DNA of 61,511 nucleotides, from contig CAJQQG010000043.1 in the NCBI GenBank assembly GCA_905480425.1, positions 1 through 61,511 on the forward strand, read 5' to 3'. The notes under the pieces are model-generated. The model was not told the origin of the DNA. It searched no databases and worked only from the letters and a program-made list of their open reading frames with translations. This stretch comes from an uncultured Flavobacteriaceae bacterium. Its GTDB lineage: Bacteria > Bacteroidota > Bacteroidia > Flavobacteriales > Flavobacteriaceae. This document shows, in pieces, positions 1 to 7,162 of the stretch. Made by a program: the position numbers and the translations under genes. The stretch's first letter is position 1, and the number at the start of each line of letters is the position of its first letter.

Positions 1-402
1 ATGCTTAACTGGACTCATTCTAATAAAAATGAAGGTGGAAATAATCCTCATGAAGGCCCAATAATTTTTAAATGGAAGAAAAAATTTTGGATGATTACAG
101 ATATGTGGGAAGGATTAGATGTTTATTCGTCAAAAGACACTAAAAACTGGGAGTACAACAACACTATACTTGGTGAGCCAGGTGCACGTCCGGACGACAA
201 TATAAATGGGCGTCATGCTGATATTGTAATTTCAAATAATAATGCATACATAGTATATTTTACTCATCCAGGGAGAGTTTATTTTCAAAACAAAGAAGTG
301 TATGAGGAATCATATAGATATAGAAGATCCTCAATACAAATAGCCGAATTAGAGCTGGTAAATGATAAAATGGTTTGTGACAGGAATAAATATTATCCTT
401 AA
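1..402 (+). CDS. Glycoside hydrolase, five-bladed propeller type, 3' end only
   Basis: This is the last 133 or so codons of a gene that begins before the window; the ATG at position 1 is probably an internal methionine. The text HEGPIIFKWKKKFWMITD, then GRHADIVI and YFTHPGR, resembles the C-terminal blades of GH43/GH32-like beta-propeller glycosidases found in Bacteroidota polysaccharide utilisation loci. The Glu in HEGP is a candidate active-site residue. Exact GH family and substrate cannot be given because the N-terminal part and any signal peptide are missing. No SusC/SusD gene lies on the right side, so any parent locus would extend leftward. Confidence 0.6.
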   Translation: MLNWTHSNKNEGGNNPHEGPIIFKWKKKFWMITDMWEGLDVYSSKDTKNWEYNNTILGEPGARPDDNINGRHADIVISNNNAYIVYFTHPGRVYFQNKEVYEESYRYRRSSIQIAELELVNDKMVCDRNKYYP

Positions 403-445
403 AGCTTGTGAAAAGTTTTTAATATAAGAGGTTAAACAAAAAATA

Positions 446-772
446 TTGACACCTAGTGTCAGCTGCTTACACCTTAAACTATCAATAATTAAAAAACATA
501 AAACTACTATTAGTCCATCAAATCCTGACAATGCAACAAGCTTAGTTCAATCAGGGTTTTTCCGATTTTCTCGAAATCCAATTTATTTTTCTTTATTAAA
601 CATAATATTTTGGTTTTCTATTTATCTGGGTTCCTTTTTCGGCTTGATAGTTACACCTCTATTTGTAATATATATGAATCAATTTCAAATTATACCAGAA
701 GAAAAAGCTATGCTTAAATTATTTTCAGATAAATATAAATCATACTGTTTACAAGTAAGAAGGTGGATTTAA
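446..772 (+). pseudogene. 5'-truncated isoprenylcysteine methyltransferase-like membrane protein
   Basis: The reading frame carries the C-terminal half of an ICMT/PEMT-like membrane methyltransferase: SRNPIY, a long hydrophobic segment, an EE pair, and a terminal YKSYCLQVRRWI. Family members usually have about 50-100 more N-terminal residues with one or two membrane segments. Here the only possible starts are a TTG at 446 or late internal ATGs, and the previous gene ends at 402, so there is no room for the missing part. I read it as a decayed remnant. It could still be expressed as a short membrane peptide. Confidence 0.6.
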
Positions 773-814
773 TTACCAGTACATAACCCCTAACCTCAGC
801 ATTTAAGACCCTAA

Positions 815-904
815 AGGCATATCATCTTCAGTAAGCTCTACAATACACTCTACAAAGAATGAAACAAGCTACTAATAAAGTAATTGTGTACTTGCCTTTG
901 TTTA
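815..904. repeat. Short dispersed repeat, copy 1 (full, about 90 bp)
   Basis: This stretch is about 80% identical by eye to 1095-1184. Both begin AGGCATATCATCTTCAGTAAG and end TTGCCTTTGTTT, and share an internal GAATGAAACAAGCTACTAAT. The outer edges form a short inverted repeat (AAAGGCA ... TGCCTTT). Read on the minus strand, the left part gives ELTEDDMPLGS followed by a stop, like the other copies. Confidence 0.75.
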
Positions 905-1056
905 TGTGATTACCTTGACTAATTAAGTTTAGGGTCGTTTTCTATTTAACAAATATTTGTGAAGGCATATATAAGGGTTCTAAGTTTTGTAAAGGTTATA
1001 TAAACATAACAAAGCTTTTATTTTTCATTTAAGTTTTGTTAATTATTCAGAATGCG

Positions 1057-1087
1057 CCTCTAATTAACTTTAGAGGTGTTTTCTTTT
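1057..1087 (+). terminator. Orphan Rho-independent terminator
   Basis: CCTCTAA at 1057-1063 pairs with TTAGAGG at 1070-1076 and is followed by TGTTTTCTTTT. No coding sequence ends in front of it. The same TTTTCTTTTAAACCACAGGCAT string follows it as follows the end of the unit at 2.5 kb. Confidence 0.6.
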
Positions 1088-1094
1088 AAACCAC

Positions 1095-1184
1095 AGGCAT
1101 ATCATCTTCAGTAAGTTCTAAAATACACTTTACCAAGAATGAAACAAGCTACTAATGAAGTAAGTGAAGATTTGCCTTTGTTTG
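1095..1184. repeat. Short dispersed repeat, copy 2 (full)
   Basis: Second full copy of the repeat at 815-904, lying just before the promoter of the first secreted paralog. On the minus strand it reads LVSFLVKCILELTEDDMPVV then TAA at the left edge. The upstream side of that frame is closed by a TAG in both full copies. Confidence 0.75.
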
Positions 1185-1201
1185 TTAAGTAAGTTCTTGG
1201 A

Positions 1202-1233
1202 TTTGTGATTTTTCAATTATTTTTTTATGTTTG
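1202..1233 (+). promoter_or_regulatory. Bacteroidota-type promoter of the first secreted paralog
   Basis: TTTG at 1202-1205 and TATGTTTG at 1226-1233 match the -33 (TTTG) and -7 (TAnnTTTG) elements with 20 bases between. The -7 element ends 28 bases before the ATG at 1262. The second paralog has a TATCTTTG in exactly the same position relative to its ATG. Confidence 0.6.
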
Positions 1234-1261
1234 AGTATTATTAATCATAAATCAATTTAAA

Positions 1262-1954
1262 ATGAAAAAATTATTATTATCAATTTTATTATTAGGTACA
1301 ATTTCATTAAATGCTCAATATTGTTTGTTTTTTGACATTAAAGCAGAGAATCCCGAAATGGTTGTGTCAGCACTTTCTTCTGCAATGAATACTGAATGGG
1401 GTAAGAATATTCAAGGAACAAAGTCATTATTTGCATATGCTATCAATGGATCAACTGAGTCTACACATTCACTTCAAATATGCTTTCCTAATGAAGAGGC
1501 TTTTGAACTAGCTTTTATGTCTTATGGTCAATCACTTGAGGCACAATTACTCTTTGACGGTAAACTTGCAGAATTTTCTGTTGCTGTTTCTCAGTCGTTA
1601 AATACACCTATTTGGTATAATGGGGAAGATTGGGCTGAAGATAATGTATTTATGCTATATCAAATGGATGTATCAAATCCAAGCATATACTTAAAGGAAT
1701 TTAAAAGCTTCTCCCAAAAAATGGCTAAAAAGTTAGGATATGAAGATAATTCCTATGGTTTAGCATATCCAATAGTAGGTAAAAATGCAGACTTTACTCA
1801 TTTTGTATGGATTGGATCTCCTGACATTAAAACGGCCTTATCAAATACTAAAAAAATGTTTTCTGATCCTGCATTTGCAGAATTTTCTAAGAAAGTATCA
1901 GGTGTGAGAAAAGTCGTTAATACTATAATGTCAGTTCGAGTTATGGACTTTTAA
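1262..1954 (+). CDS. Secreted two-repeat alpha/beta protein, paralog 1 (function unknown)
   Basis: A 230-residue protein with a clear Sec signal peptide (MKKLLLSILLLGTISLNAQ, cleavage near residue 19). The mature part seems to be two similar halves of about 100 residues (roughly 20-120 and 128-228), each beginning with a beta-strand-like hydrophobic run and helices, reminiscent of dimeric alpha-beta barrel (ABM-like) domains. The second half, with NADFTHFVWIGS and a final VRVMDF, aligns with NNSHWVAIGA and LRVLGAF of the protein at 2621. I do not recognise a catalytic motif. It has its own promoter and a hairpin terminator at 1975-1998, so it is probably monocistronic. Confidence 0.75.
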   Translation: MKKLLLSILLLGTISLNAQYCLFFDIKAENPEMVVSALSSAMNTEWGKNIQGTKSLFAYAINGSTESTHSLQICFPNEEAFELAFMSYGQSLEAQLLFDGKLAEFSVAVSQSLNTPIWYNGEDWAEDNVFMLYQMDVSNPSIYLKEFKSFSQKMAKKLGYEDNSYGLAYPIVGKNADFTHFVWIGSPDIKTALSNTKKMFSDPAFAEFSKKVSGVRKVVNTIMSVRVMDF

Positions 1955-1974
1955 AAATATTTTCAGCTAAATTT

Positions 1975-1998
1975 AACCCTCCCAAGTGGAGGGTTTTC
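1975..1998 (+). terminator. Rho-independent terminator after paralog 1
   Basis: AACCCTCC at 1975-1982 pairs with GGAGGGTT at 1988-1995, followed by a short T-rich tract. It lies 20 bases after the stop of the gene at 1262. Confidence 0.75.
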
Positions 1999-2009
1999 TC
2001 TTAAACTCC

Positions 2010-2040
2010 AGGCATGTCATCTTTAGTAAGTTCTGGAATT
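2010..2040. repeat. Short dispersed repeat, copy 3 (left part only)
   Basis: AGGCATGTCATCTTTAGTAAG matches the first third of copies 1 and 2, after a TTAAAC-type string that also precedes copies 2 and 4. On the minus strand it reads IPELTKDDMPGV then TAA. Similarity stops near 2040. Confidence 0.6.
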
Positions 2041-2056
2041 TATTATATTAGCTGTA

Positions 2057-2245
2057 ATGGAGTTATTCGCTTATGTTTTAGCATTTTTTGGTTTTTTTAT
2101 ACTCATAAAAGGTATTAAACCCACAATAGTATGGATAAATAATATTACTGATAAAGATTTAGCAAAGGGAGTCGTTATTATTGCAATTTTTTTAACAGTT
2201 TGTTTCTATCCATTTGCTGTTATAAATTACCTATTGTCTTTGTGA
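2057..2245 (+). CDS. Small membrane protein, two transmembrane segments
   Basis: A 62-residue ORF with two hydrophobic spans (about residues 4-25 and 38-60) separated by a short polar loop, WINNITDKDLAKG. That is the composition of a small inner-membrane protein, but I do not recognise a family. It starts only 17 bases after repeat copy 3 and has no clear promoter or ribosome binding site. It may be a real small gene or chance coding in AT-rich DNA. Confidence 0.4.
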   Translation: MELFAYVLAFFGFFILIKGIKPTIVWINNITDKDLAKGVVIIAIFLTVCFYPFAVINYLLSL

Positions 2246-2327
2246 TATTTTGAAAAATCAGCTAGTTTTATCCCTATTGTATTTTTAATTGATGTTATAG
2301 TTGTTATTTTCTTTTAAATCATAAATT

Positions 2328-2468
2328 ATGAAATTGATAAAAAATTTACTTAACCTCTTTAAGGAAAGAAGAGATGGGAATTTAAAATTCCGAAAAGAAT
2401 ATTATGAGCGAACTGGGGTTGACCTTAATAAGGTAAATTCTAATGATAATAGTGGGGGAGCTACATGA
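2328..2468 (+). CDS. 46-residue hypothetical protein
   Basis: Starts ATG at 2328 behind TTTTAAATCATAAATT, which resembles the AATCATAAATCAATT leader in front of both secreted paralogs. The product is basic in its first half (MKLIKNLLNLFKERRDG, then FRKEYYERTGVDLNKV) and polar at the end (NSNDNSGGAT). I do not recognise it. The leader resemblance is the main reason for listing it. Confidence 0.35.
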   Translation: MKLIKNLLNLFKERRDGNLKFRKEYYERTGVDLNKVNSNDNSGGAT

Positions 2469-2531
2469 AATTTTTTTATCTTAATTAAAAACTATACAAA
2501 ATCTTTAATATGGAGTTTTCTTTTAAACCAC

Positions 2532-2560
2532 AGGCATATCATCTCCAGTAAATTTTGGTA
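2532..2560. repeat. Short dispersed repeat, copy 4 (left part only)
   Basis: AGGCATATCATCTCCAGTAAA preceded by TTTTCTTTTAAACCAC, identical to the flank of copy 2. On the minus strand this copy stays open furthest, about 24 codons, reading ETEIPKFTGDDMPVV before TAA. Confidence 0.65.
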
Positions 2561-2561
2561 T

Positions 2562-2592
2562 TTCTGTTTCTTTAGAAATAGTTTTATCTTTG
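2562..2592 (+). promoter_or_regulatory. Probable promoter of the second secreted paralog
   Basis: TATCTTTG at 2585-2592 fits the TAnnTTTG -7 element. A weak -33-like TTCTG lies at 2562-2566. The distance from the -7 box to the ATG (28 bases) and the leader ATTATTAATCATAAATCAATT are the same as in front of the gene at 1262. Confidence 0.5.
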
Positions 2593-2620
2593 GAATATTA
2601 TTAATCATAAATCAATTAAA

Positions 2621-3310
2621 ATGAAAAAATATATATTATTATTATTTACTTTGCTTTCACTAAGCTCTTTATCTGCTCAAAATACTTTTCAACTTTGGAA
2701 TTTTAATGCTAAAGATGGTATGGAAGAATCCATAGCAAAACTTGCTACAGAGCAATTTGAGAATGCAAATTTTAAATCAGGTGGAATACAAATTGAAAGA
2801 ATTGAGCATGGAAATAACCCATGGTCACACAGAATCATTCTCTTCGGAGAAGTGGGTAAAATTGGAAGAGTAGAAGGAGACCTTAAGGAGTTTGAATGGG
2901 ATTTATTTAGAGCTAAACTTGACCGTTTTATTTTAGAATGGGGTACTTCAGAGGCGGGTAGATTTTTAAGTATAGAAGGTGGAACTTGGATAGATTTCCC
3001 TTATGTTCAGATTTATAACCTTGAATTAGACAATTCTAGTGCCTTTAAATCAGCACATGATAAATTTGTTAAACAGACTTCAAAAACTCGTGGAAATAGA
3101 CCTATTGCTTTTGGCACTTATGATATAGGTGGAGGCAATAATTCTCATTGGGTAGCAATTGGAGCAAAAGATTTCAGTGATTTAATATCACAAAAAGTAA
3201 TAAATGAAGGATACAAAAAAGAGTGGGCTGAATGGAGAAAAAATAATGGAGGTGCAGTCTCTTCTTCAAATTATAGTCTCAGAGTTCTTGGAGCTTTCAC
3301 TAATCAATAA
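2621..3310 (+). CDS. Secreted two-repeat alpha/beta protein, paralog 2 (function unknown)
   Basis: A 229-residue protein with a Sec signal peptide ending SLSSLSAQ (cleavage near 20). The mature chain looks like two halves of about 100 residues, the first starting NTFQLWNF and the second VQIYNLEL. Each contains a histidine-bearing strand (NPWSHRIILFG, NNSHWVAIGA). Size, signal peptide, two-part layout and promoter match the protein at 1262, so the two are probably old tandem duplicates that have diverged strongly. An ABM-like alpha-beta barrel fold is my inference. No enzymatic function can be assigned. Confidence 0.75.
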   Translation: MKKYILLLFTLLSLSSLSAQNTFQLWNFNAKDGMEESIAKLATEQFENANFKSGGIQIERIEHGNNPWSHRIILFGEVGKIGRVEGDLKEFEWDLFRAKLDRFILEWGTSEAGRFLSIEGGTWIDFPYVQIYNLELDNSSAFKSAHDKFVKQTSKTRGNRPIAFGTYDIGGGNNSHWVAIGAKDFSDLISQKVINEGYKKEWAEWRKNNGGAVSSSNYSLRVLGAFTNQ

Positions 3311-3333
3311 TTATAGATAGTTAAATTTTAATG

Positions 3334-3359
3334 CCCCCTTTTAAGCGAGGGGGTTTTTT
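3334..3359 (+). terminator. Rho-independent terminator after paralog 2
   Basis: CCCCCT at 3334-3339 pairs with AGGGGG at 3348-3353, followed by TTTTTT. It sits between the convergent genes ending at 3310 and 3366. Confidence 0.8.
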
Positions 3360-3365
3360 ATATCT

Positions 3366-4805
3366 TTACTTTCCATCTTTTTTTTTATTCCAATTCTTAA
3401 TTGACTTTTGTTTTTTAGGGTATTTGTATAGAGCTCTTTTCTTGTGCGACTTTATAAGTGTTAATTTCTCTTTAACATTAAGTGGAACTTGTTTCCAACG
3501 TTTATGGTTAATTAGTATGTAAAAATCTTGAGGTTGTATTATAAGCTTATCAAGAATAAGGCTATTTACTTTTTTGATATTCCCTTTTGTGTAAAACTGA
3601 CTTGAATAGCTTTTGGAATCTAAAGTATAGATTGTCTTGTTTTTAGCATCGCTCACCAAATATTTATCAGTATTATTTTCAAGCAACGGATTTGCAAAAC
3701 CGCTCAGGTATATTACCAGAAGTATCAATGGAATTGTTACACCAATTTTAAGGAAAATAATCCTATCTTTAATTTCAAACCAATAATGATGAATCCATAA
3801 AGCCATTGGAATGGTTACAGGAAGAATATATGGATGTATTAGGCTTTTAGAAGTTGTAAAAAAAAATGGTGTCCAAACAATCCAAGTAAGTAAAAATAAA
3901 GCCCAAGAATCTGTTTTTAATTTTTTAAAATTTCCCCATAAAGTTTGAATAAAAATCAGAGACCAAGGCAAGCAAAAGATCAACAGAAACCCCCAAATAA
4001 TTCCAAAGGGTTGTTGCTTGGCAAACCCATATTTATCGCCCACCCATCCTGAATTAAAATAACGGTTAAAGTGTTCACCTACAATAAAGTAATCTATAAA
4101 TCCCGGCGAGGCAGCTTCCGCAAGAAAATACCAGGGTAACGCAATTAAAATAAATAAAAAACTCCCCAACACCCAGGGTGCTTTTTTTAAGGAGCTTATT
4201 AAATTATTTTGAATTATACACCAAATCAAAATAGGAGGTAAGGTAAGGACACCAATAATAGGTCCTTTTGCAAGAAGTCCCAATCCAAGGCCTGAAAAAA
4301 AAAGATATCCCCAAGCGGTAGAAGCTTCTTTTTGGATGCTTTTCCAAAAAGAGAGCATTACGACCGTTATGCTTAGAGTTAGGAAAACATCTGTAGAGAC
4401 TACGCCGGAGTGTAAATAAAATTCCGGAAGACTTAAAAGGATGATACCAGGTAAATAAGAGGAAGTACTACTTTTTTGGCCAAATTTTCCAATCCACCAT
4501 CCAATAAAACCACAAACTAATAAATAAGGAAGGCGAACAAAAAACGCACTGTCATCAAAAAGAGTTATACTTAGAGCACTTGCCCAGCTTGACAATGGTG
4601 GTTTTGCCCAAAATGGAACTCCATAATCAATTTGAAGCACAACCCAGTTTTGGGTCTCGGCCATTATCCTTGCAATTTCAGCATACCGTGCTTCTGTTTT
4701 ATCCATTAAAGGAATAACGGTATTTAGAAACCCTCTAATAAGTAGTAATACCCAAAATATAATCCGTAAAGTTTTGTCGCTTTCTAATTTGGGAAATCTT
4801 ATCAT
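3366..4805 (-). CDS. GT39/ArnT-like polyprenyl-phosphate-sugar glycosyltransferase
   Basis: A 479-residue polytopic membrane protein of the GT39/GT83 (ArnT/PMT) type. The first periplasmic loop holds PLMDKTEARYAEIARIM, where the acidic residues are the family's catalytic/metal site, then PFWAKPPLSSW. About ten or more hydrophobic spans follow, and the C-terminus is very basic. Such enzymes move a sugar from a polyprenyl-phosphate carrier to lipid A or a protein on the periplasmic side. Its ATG overlaps the stop of the upstream GT2 gene by four bases (ATGA), so the two are translationally coupled, and the GT2 enzyme probably makes its donor. The acceptor is unknown. Confidence 0.8.
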   Translation of the reverse strand: MIRFPKLESDKTLRIIFWVLLLIRGFLNTVIPLMDKTEARYAEIARIMAETQNWVVLQIDYGVPFWAKPPLSSWASALSITLFDDSAFFVRLPYLLVCGFIGWWIGKFGQKSSTSSYLPGIILLSLPEFYLHSGVVSTDVFLTLSITVVMLSFWKSIQKEASTAWGYLFFSGLGLGLLAKGPIIGVLTLPPILIWCIIQNNLISSLKKAPWVLGSFLFILIALPWYFLAEAASPGFIDYFIVGEHFNRYFNSGWVGDKYGFAKQQPFGIIWGFLLIFCLPWSLIFIQTLWGNFKKLKTDSWALFLLTWIVWTPFFFTTSKSLIHPYILPVTIPMALWIHHYWFEIKDRIIFLKIGVTIPLILLVIYLSGFANPLLENNTDKYLVSDAKNKTIYTLDSKSYSSQFYTKGNIKKVNSLILDKLIIQPQDFYILINHKRWKQVPLNVKEKLTLIKSHKKRALYKYPKKQKSIKNWNKKKDGK

Positions 4806-5530
4806 TTGTAATGTTTATATATTTTTAATAAATCAAACCAGACTTTGATTCCATAAAATAATGACACCTTACTATTTTCTGAGTCAATCCATACTGAAAG
4901 CGGCACCTCTAAAATCTTAGTTTGTATTTTTGTCCTTCCAAAATGGTTGATTAGGCGATAGAAAATTTCCACATCAAATAACCAGCGTGTTAAAAATGCT
5001 TCATTAAATATGAATGTTGCCCATTCTCTAGAAAATATTTTACAGCCACATTGTGAATCATAAATGGGGAGTCTTAACATTTTTGAAATAAAAGTAGCAA
5101 TGATACGTCCAATGATAAAGCGATGCGCTTTACGTTGTATGTTATTATCTAACTTTTTAATGCGCGATCCAAAAACAAAAGAGGTTTCATTTGTTACTTT
5201 TTCTGAGAGGAGAATGCATTCTTCTATTGAGGTTGATAAATCAGCATCTAAAAAAGCAAAGCGTTCAAGTTTATTATTTTTAAGCGCACTGATCATTCCT
5301 AGTCTTATGGCAGCTGCTTTCCCTTCGTTTTTCTCTTGGTTTATAATACTTATGTGTTTAGGAAACTTAATTCGCAAGTCTTCCAAAACAGAATCAGTAT
5401 TATCAGAAGATCCATCATTCACAAAATAAATTGATGCTGCAAAATTTTTTTTTACAAATGAAACATAACGATTCACTGGAAAACGTGATGCTTCATTATA
5501 ACATGGAATAATTATAGCGGTATGAACCAT
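4802..5530 (-). CDS. GT2 family glycosyltransferase, polyprenyl-phosphate hexose synthase type
   Basis: A 242-residue GT-A fold enzyme: IIIPCYNE at residues 6-13, VNDGSSDNT near 37-45, and FLDADLSTS (the DxD nucleotide-sugar/metal site) near 92-100. The layout is close to dolichyl-phosphate beta-glucosyltransferase (ALG5/DPM1-like), which loads a sugar from a nucleotide donor onto a lipid phosphate on the cytoplasmic face. I see no C-terminal membrane domain. It overlaps the downstream GT39 gene by four bases, which supports a two-gene donor/transferase module. Confidence 0.8.
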   Translation of the reverse strand: MVHTAIIIPCYNEASRFPVNRYVSFVKKNFAASIYFVNDGSSDNTDSVLEDLRIKFPKHISIINQEKNEGKAAAIRLGMISALKNNKLERFAFLDADLSTSIEECILLSEKVTNETSFVFGSRIKKLDNNIQRKAHRFIIGRIIATFISKMLRLPIYDSQCGCKIFSREWATFIFNEAFLTRWLFDVEIFYRLINHFGRTKIQTKILEVPLSVWIDSENSKVSLFYGIKVWFDLLKIYKHYK

Positions 5531-5770
5531 TTAAATCAACTTATATAAATAATAAAACTTTAAAGAAATTAAAAAAAAATTCAATGAGATTCTTTTGAGG
5601 CTTAAATACCCTATTAGTTAAGTTTTTGTGATATAAATAAATATAGGCATTCTTAGGATAAAAAGATAAATTTTAGTGTTTTGAATACTCTTTATAATGA
5701 TTTCAAAACAAAAAGTAGTTAATTATGTTATTTTTTTCCATAAAAAGCGTAAGTGATTAAAAAAAATTCA

Positions 5771-5778
5771 TAAATTTG
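5771..5778 (+). promoter_or_regulatory. Probable -7 element for tuf
   Basis: TAAATTTG fits TAnnTTTG and lies 34 bases before the tuf ATG. No good TTG box is seen about 20 bases further upstream, so the call rests on the -7 element and its position ahead of the large operon. Confidence 0.4.
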
Positions 5779-5812
5779 CGCTCCTAAAAATAACATTGAA
5801 ACAACAATAATT

Positions 5813-7000
5813 ATGGCTAAAGAAAAATTTGACAGGTCGAAACCCCACTTAAATATTGGAACTATTGGTCACGTAGATCATGGTAAAACAACCCTAACTG
5901 CGGCAATTACAAAAGTACTTGCTGATCAAGGTTTTTCAGAAGCTAGTAGCTTCGATCAAATAGATAATGCTCCTGAAGAAAAAGAGCGTGGAATTACAAT
6001 TAACACTTCACATGTTGAATACCAAACGGCAAATCGTCATTATGCTCATGTTGACTGTCCAGGTCACGCAGATTATGTCAAAAACATGGTTACTGGTGCT
6101 GCTCAAATGGATGGTGCTATCCTTGTTGTTGCTGCAACTGATGGTCCTATGCCACAAACTAGAGAGCATATATTATTAGGCCGTCAGGTAGGTATACCAC
6201 GTCTTGTTGTTTTTATGAATAAAGCAGACATGGTTGATGATGAAGAATTAATTGAATTAGTTGAAATGGAAGTGCGTGAATTACTTTCTTTTTACGACTA
6301 CGATGGAGATAATTCTCCTGTAGTTTTAGGATCTGCTCTTGGCGCTCTTAATGGAGAACAAAAATGGGTTGATTCAGTTATGAAATTAATGGAAGAAGTT
6401 GATACTTGGATTGAACTCCCTAAACGTGATGTTGAGAAAGATTTTTTAATGCCTGTTGAGGATGTTTTTTCAATTACAGGACGTGGAACTGTTGCAACAG
6501 GTAGAATTGAAACTGGAGTAGCTAATACAGGTGATGAAATAGACATCATTGGTATGGGTGCCGAAAAATTGAAATCTACAATTACTGGGGTTGAGATGTT
6601 TCGTAAAATTTTAGATAGAGGAGAAGCAGGAGATAACGTAGGAATTCTTTTAAGAGGTATTGAGAAAAGTGATATTACAAGAGGAATGGTAATGTGTAAA
6701 GTAGGCTCTGTAACACCACACGCTAAATTTAAAGCTGAAGTTTATATTCTTAAAAAAGAAGAAGGCGGACGTCATACACCATTCCATAACAACTACCGAC
6801 CTCAGTTCTATGTCAGAACGACTGACGTTACCGGAAACATTATGCTTCCTGATGGAGTTGAAATGGTTATGCCAGGAGATAACCTAACAATTAACGTTGA
6901 TTTGATTCAGCCGATTGCCTTAAGTATTGGATTGCGTTTTGCAATTCGTGAAGGAGGAAGAACAGTAGGTGCGGGACAGGTTACGGAAATCCTAGACTAA
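5813..7000 (+). CDS. tuf: Translation elongation factor Tu
   Basis: A 395-residue EF-Tu that carries aminoacyl-tRNA to the ribosome as a GTP complex. All GTPase motifs are intact: GHVDHGKT at 19-26, RGITI near 59-63, DCPGHADY at 81-88 and NKAD at 136-139. The beta-barrel domains 2 and 3 follow, ending [10 protein letters not shown]. It opens the block tuf, tRNA-Trp, secE, nusG, ribosomal proteins and RNA polymerase, a conserved bacterial order. A hairpin terminator right behind it (7030-7056) should limit read-through, so tuf may be mostly its own transcript. Confidence 0.98.
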   Translation: MAKEKFDRSKPHLNIGTIGHVDHGKTTLTAAITKVLADQGFSEASSFDQIDNAPEEKERGITINTSHVEYQTANRHYAHVDCPGHADYVKNMVTGAAQMDGAILVVAATDGPMPQTREHILLGRQVGIPRLVVFMNKADMVDDEELIELVEMEVRELLSFYDYDGDNSPVVLGSALGALNGEQKWVDSVMKLMEEVDTWIELPKRDVEKDFLMPVEDVFSITGRGTVATGRIETGVANTGDEIDIIGMGAEKLKSTITGVEMFRKILDRGEAGDNVGILLRGIEKSDITRGMVMCKVGSVTPHAKFKAEVYILKKEEGGRHTPFHNNYRPQFYVRTTDVTGNIMLPDGVEMVMPGDNLTINVDLIQPIALSIGLRFAIREGGRTVGAGQVTEILD

Positions 7001-7029
7001 CCAAAAATGTTTTTAATATGACACTCCAA

Positions 7030-7056
7030 GGTATCCCGTTCTACGGGATGCCTTTT
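7030..7056 (+). terminator. Rho-independent terminator after tuf
   Basis: GGTATCCCGT at 7030-7039 pairs with ACGGGATGCC at 7043-7052 (one G-U type position), followed by TTTT. It separates tuf from the tRNA-Trp gene. Confidence 0.8.
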
Positions 7057-7069
7057 GTGTCAAATAAAA

Positions 7070-7142
7070 ACGGGTTTAGCTCAGTTGGTAGAGCACTGGT
7101 CTCCAAAACCAGGTGTCGGGAGTTCGAGCCTCTCAACCCGTG
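7070..7142 (+). tRNA. trnW: tRNA-Trp (anticodon CCA)
   Basis: A full cloverleaf: acceptor ACGGGTT (7070-7076) with AACCCGT (7135-7141); D stem GCTC/GAGC; anticodon stem CTGGT/ACCAG with anticodon CCA at 7103-7105; T arm GGGAG, TTCGAGC, CTCTC. CCA decodes UGG, tryptophan. No genomic 3' CCA. It lies between tuf and secE, a common place for this tRNA. Confidence 0.95.
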
Positions 7143-7162
7143 CATAATTAGAAAAGTAAAGC

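Larger units (their letters stand above)
773..1261. other. 489-bp gene-free stretch with two repeat copies and terminator-like hairpins
   Basis: No coding frame is convincing here. The stretch holds repeat copies 1 and 2, a weak hairpin plus T-tract near 917-945 (CTAATTAAGTTTAGGGTC then TTTTC), a good hairpin plus T-tract at 1057-1087 with no gene in front of it, and the promoter of the next gene at 1202-1233. Terminators without genes suggest that genes once present between them were deleted. Confidence 0.6.
2246..2620. other. 375-bp stretch with a tiny ORF, a repeat copy and a promoter
   Basis: Besides the 46-codon ORF at 2328-2468 this contains a weak terminator-like string near 2500-2525 (GGAG then TTTTCTTTT), repeat copy 4 at 2532-2560 and the promoter of the second paralog. 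No other frame is convincing. Confidence 0.5.

Noticed and set aside
815-1190. Integron-type attC recombination site in the repeats (GTTAAGT at 1184-1190 resembles the R' core)
   Set aside because: Only copy 2 has the core, the matching R'' site is poor, and copies 3 and 4 lack the right half. No integrase is in the window.
2982-3053. Possibility that the secreted paralogs are a toxin/antitoxin or bacteriocin pair
   Set aside because: Both have signal peptides and the same architecture, there is no double-glycine leader or cysteine-rich core, and each has its own promoter and terminator.
3331-3522. Plus-strand ORF of 63 codons
   Set aside because: It begins inside the terminator and is antisense to the C-terminus of the GT39 gene; the hydrophobicity reflects the opposite strand.
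5064-5429. Plus-strand ORF of 121 codons
   Set aside because: Lies wholly antisense to the GT2 gene, which has all family motifs.
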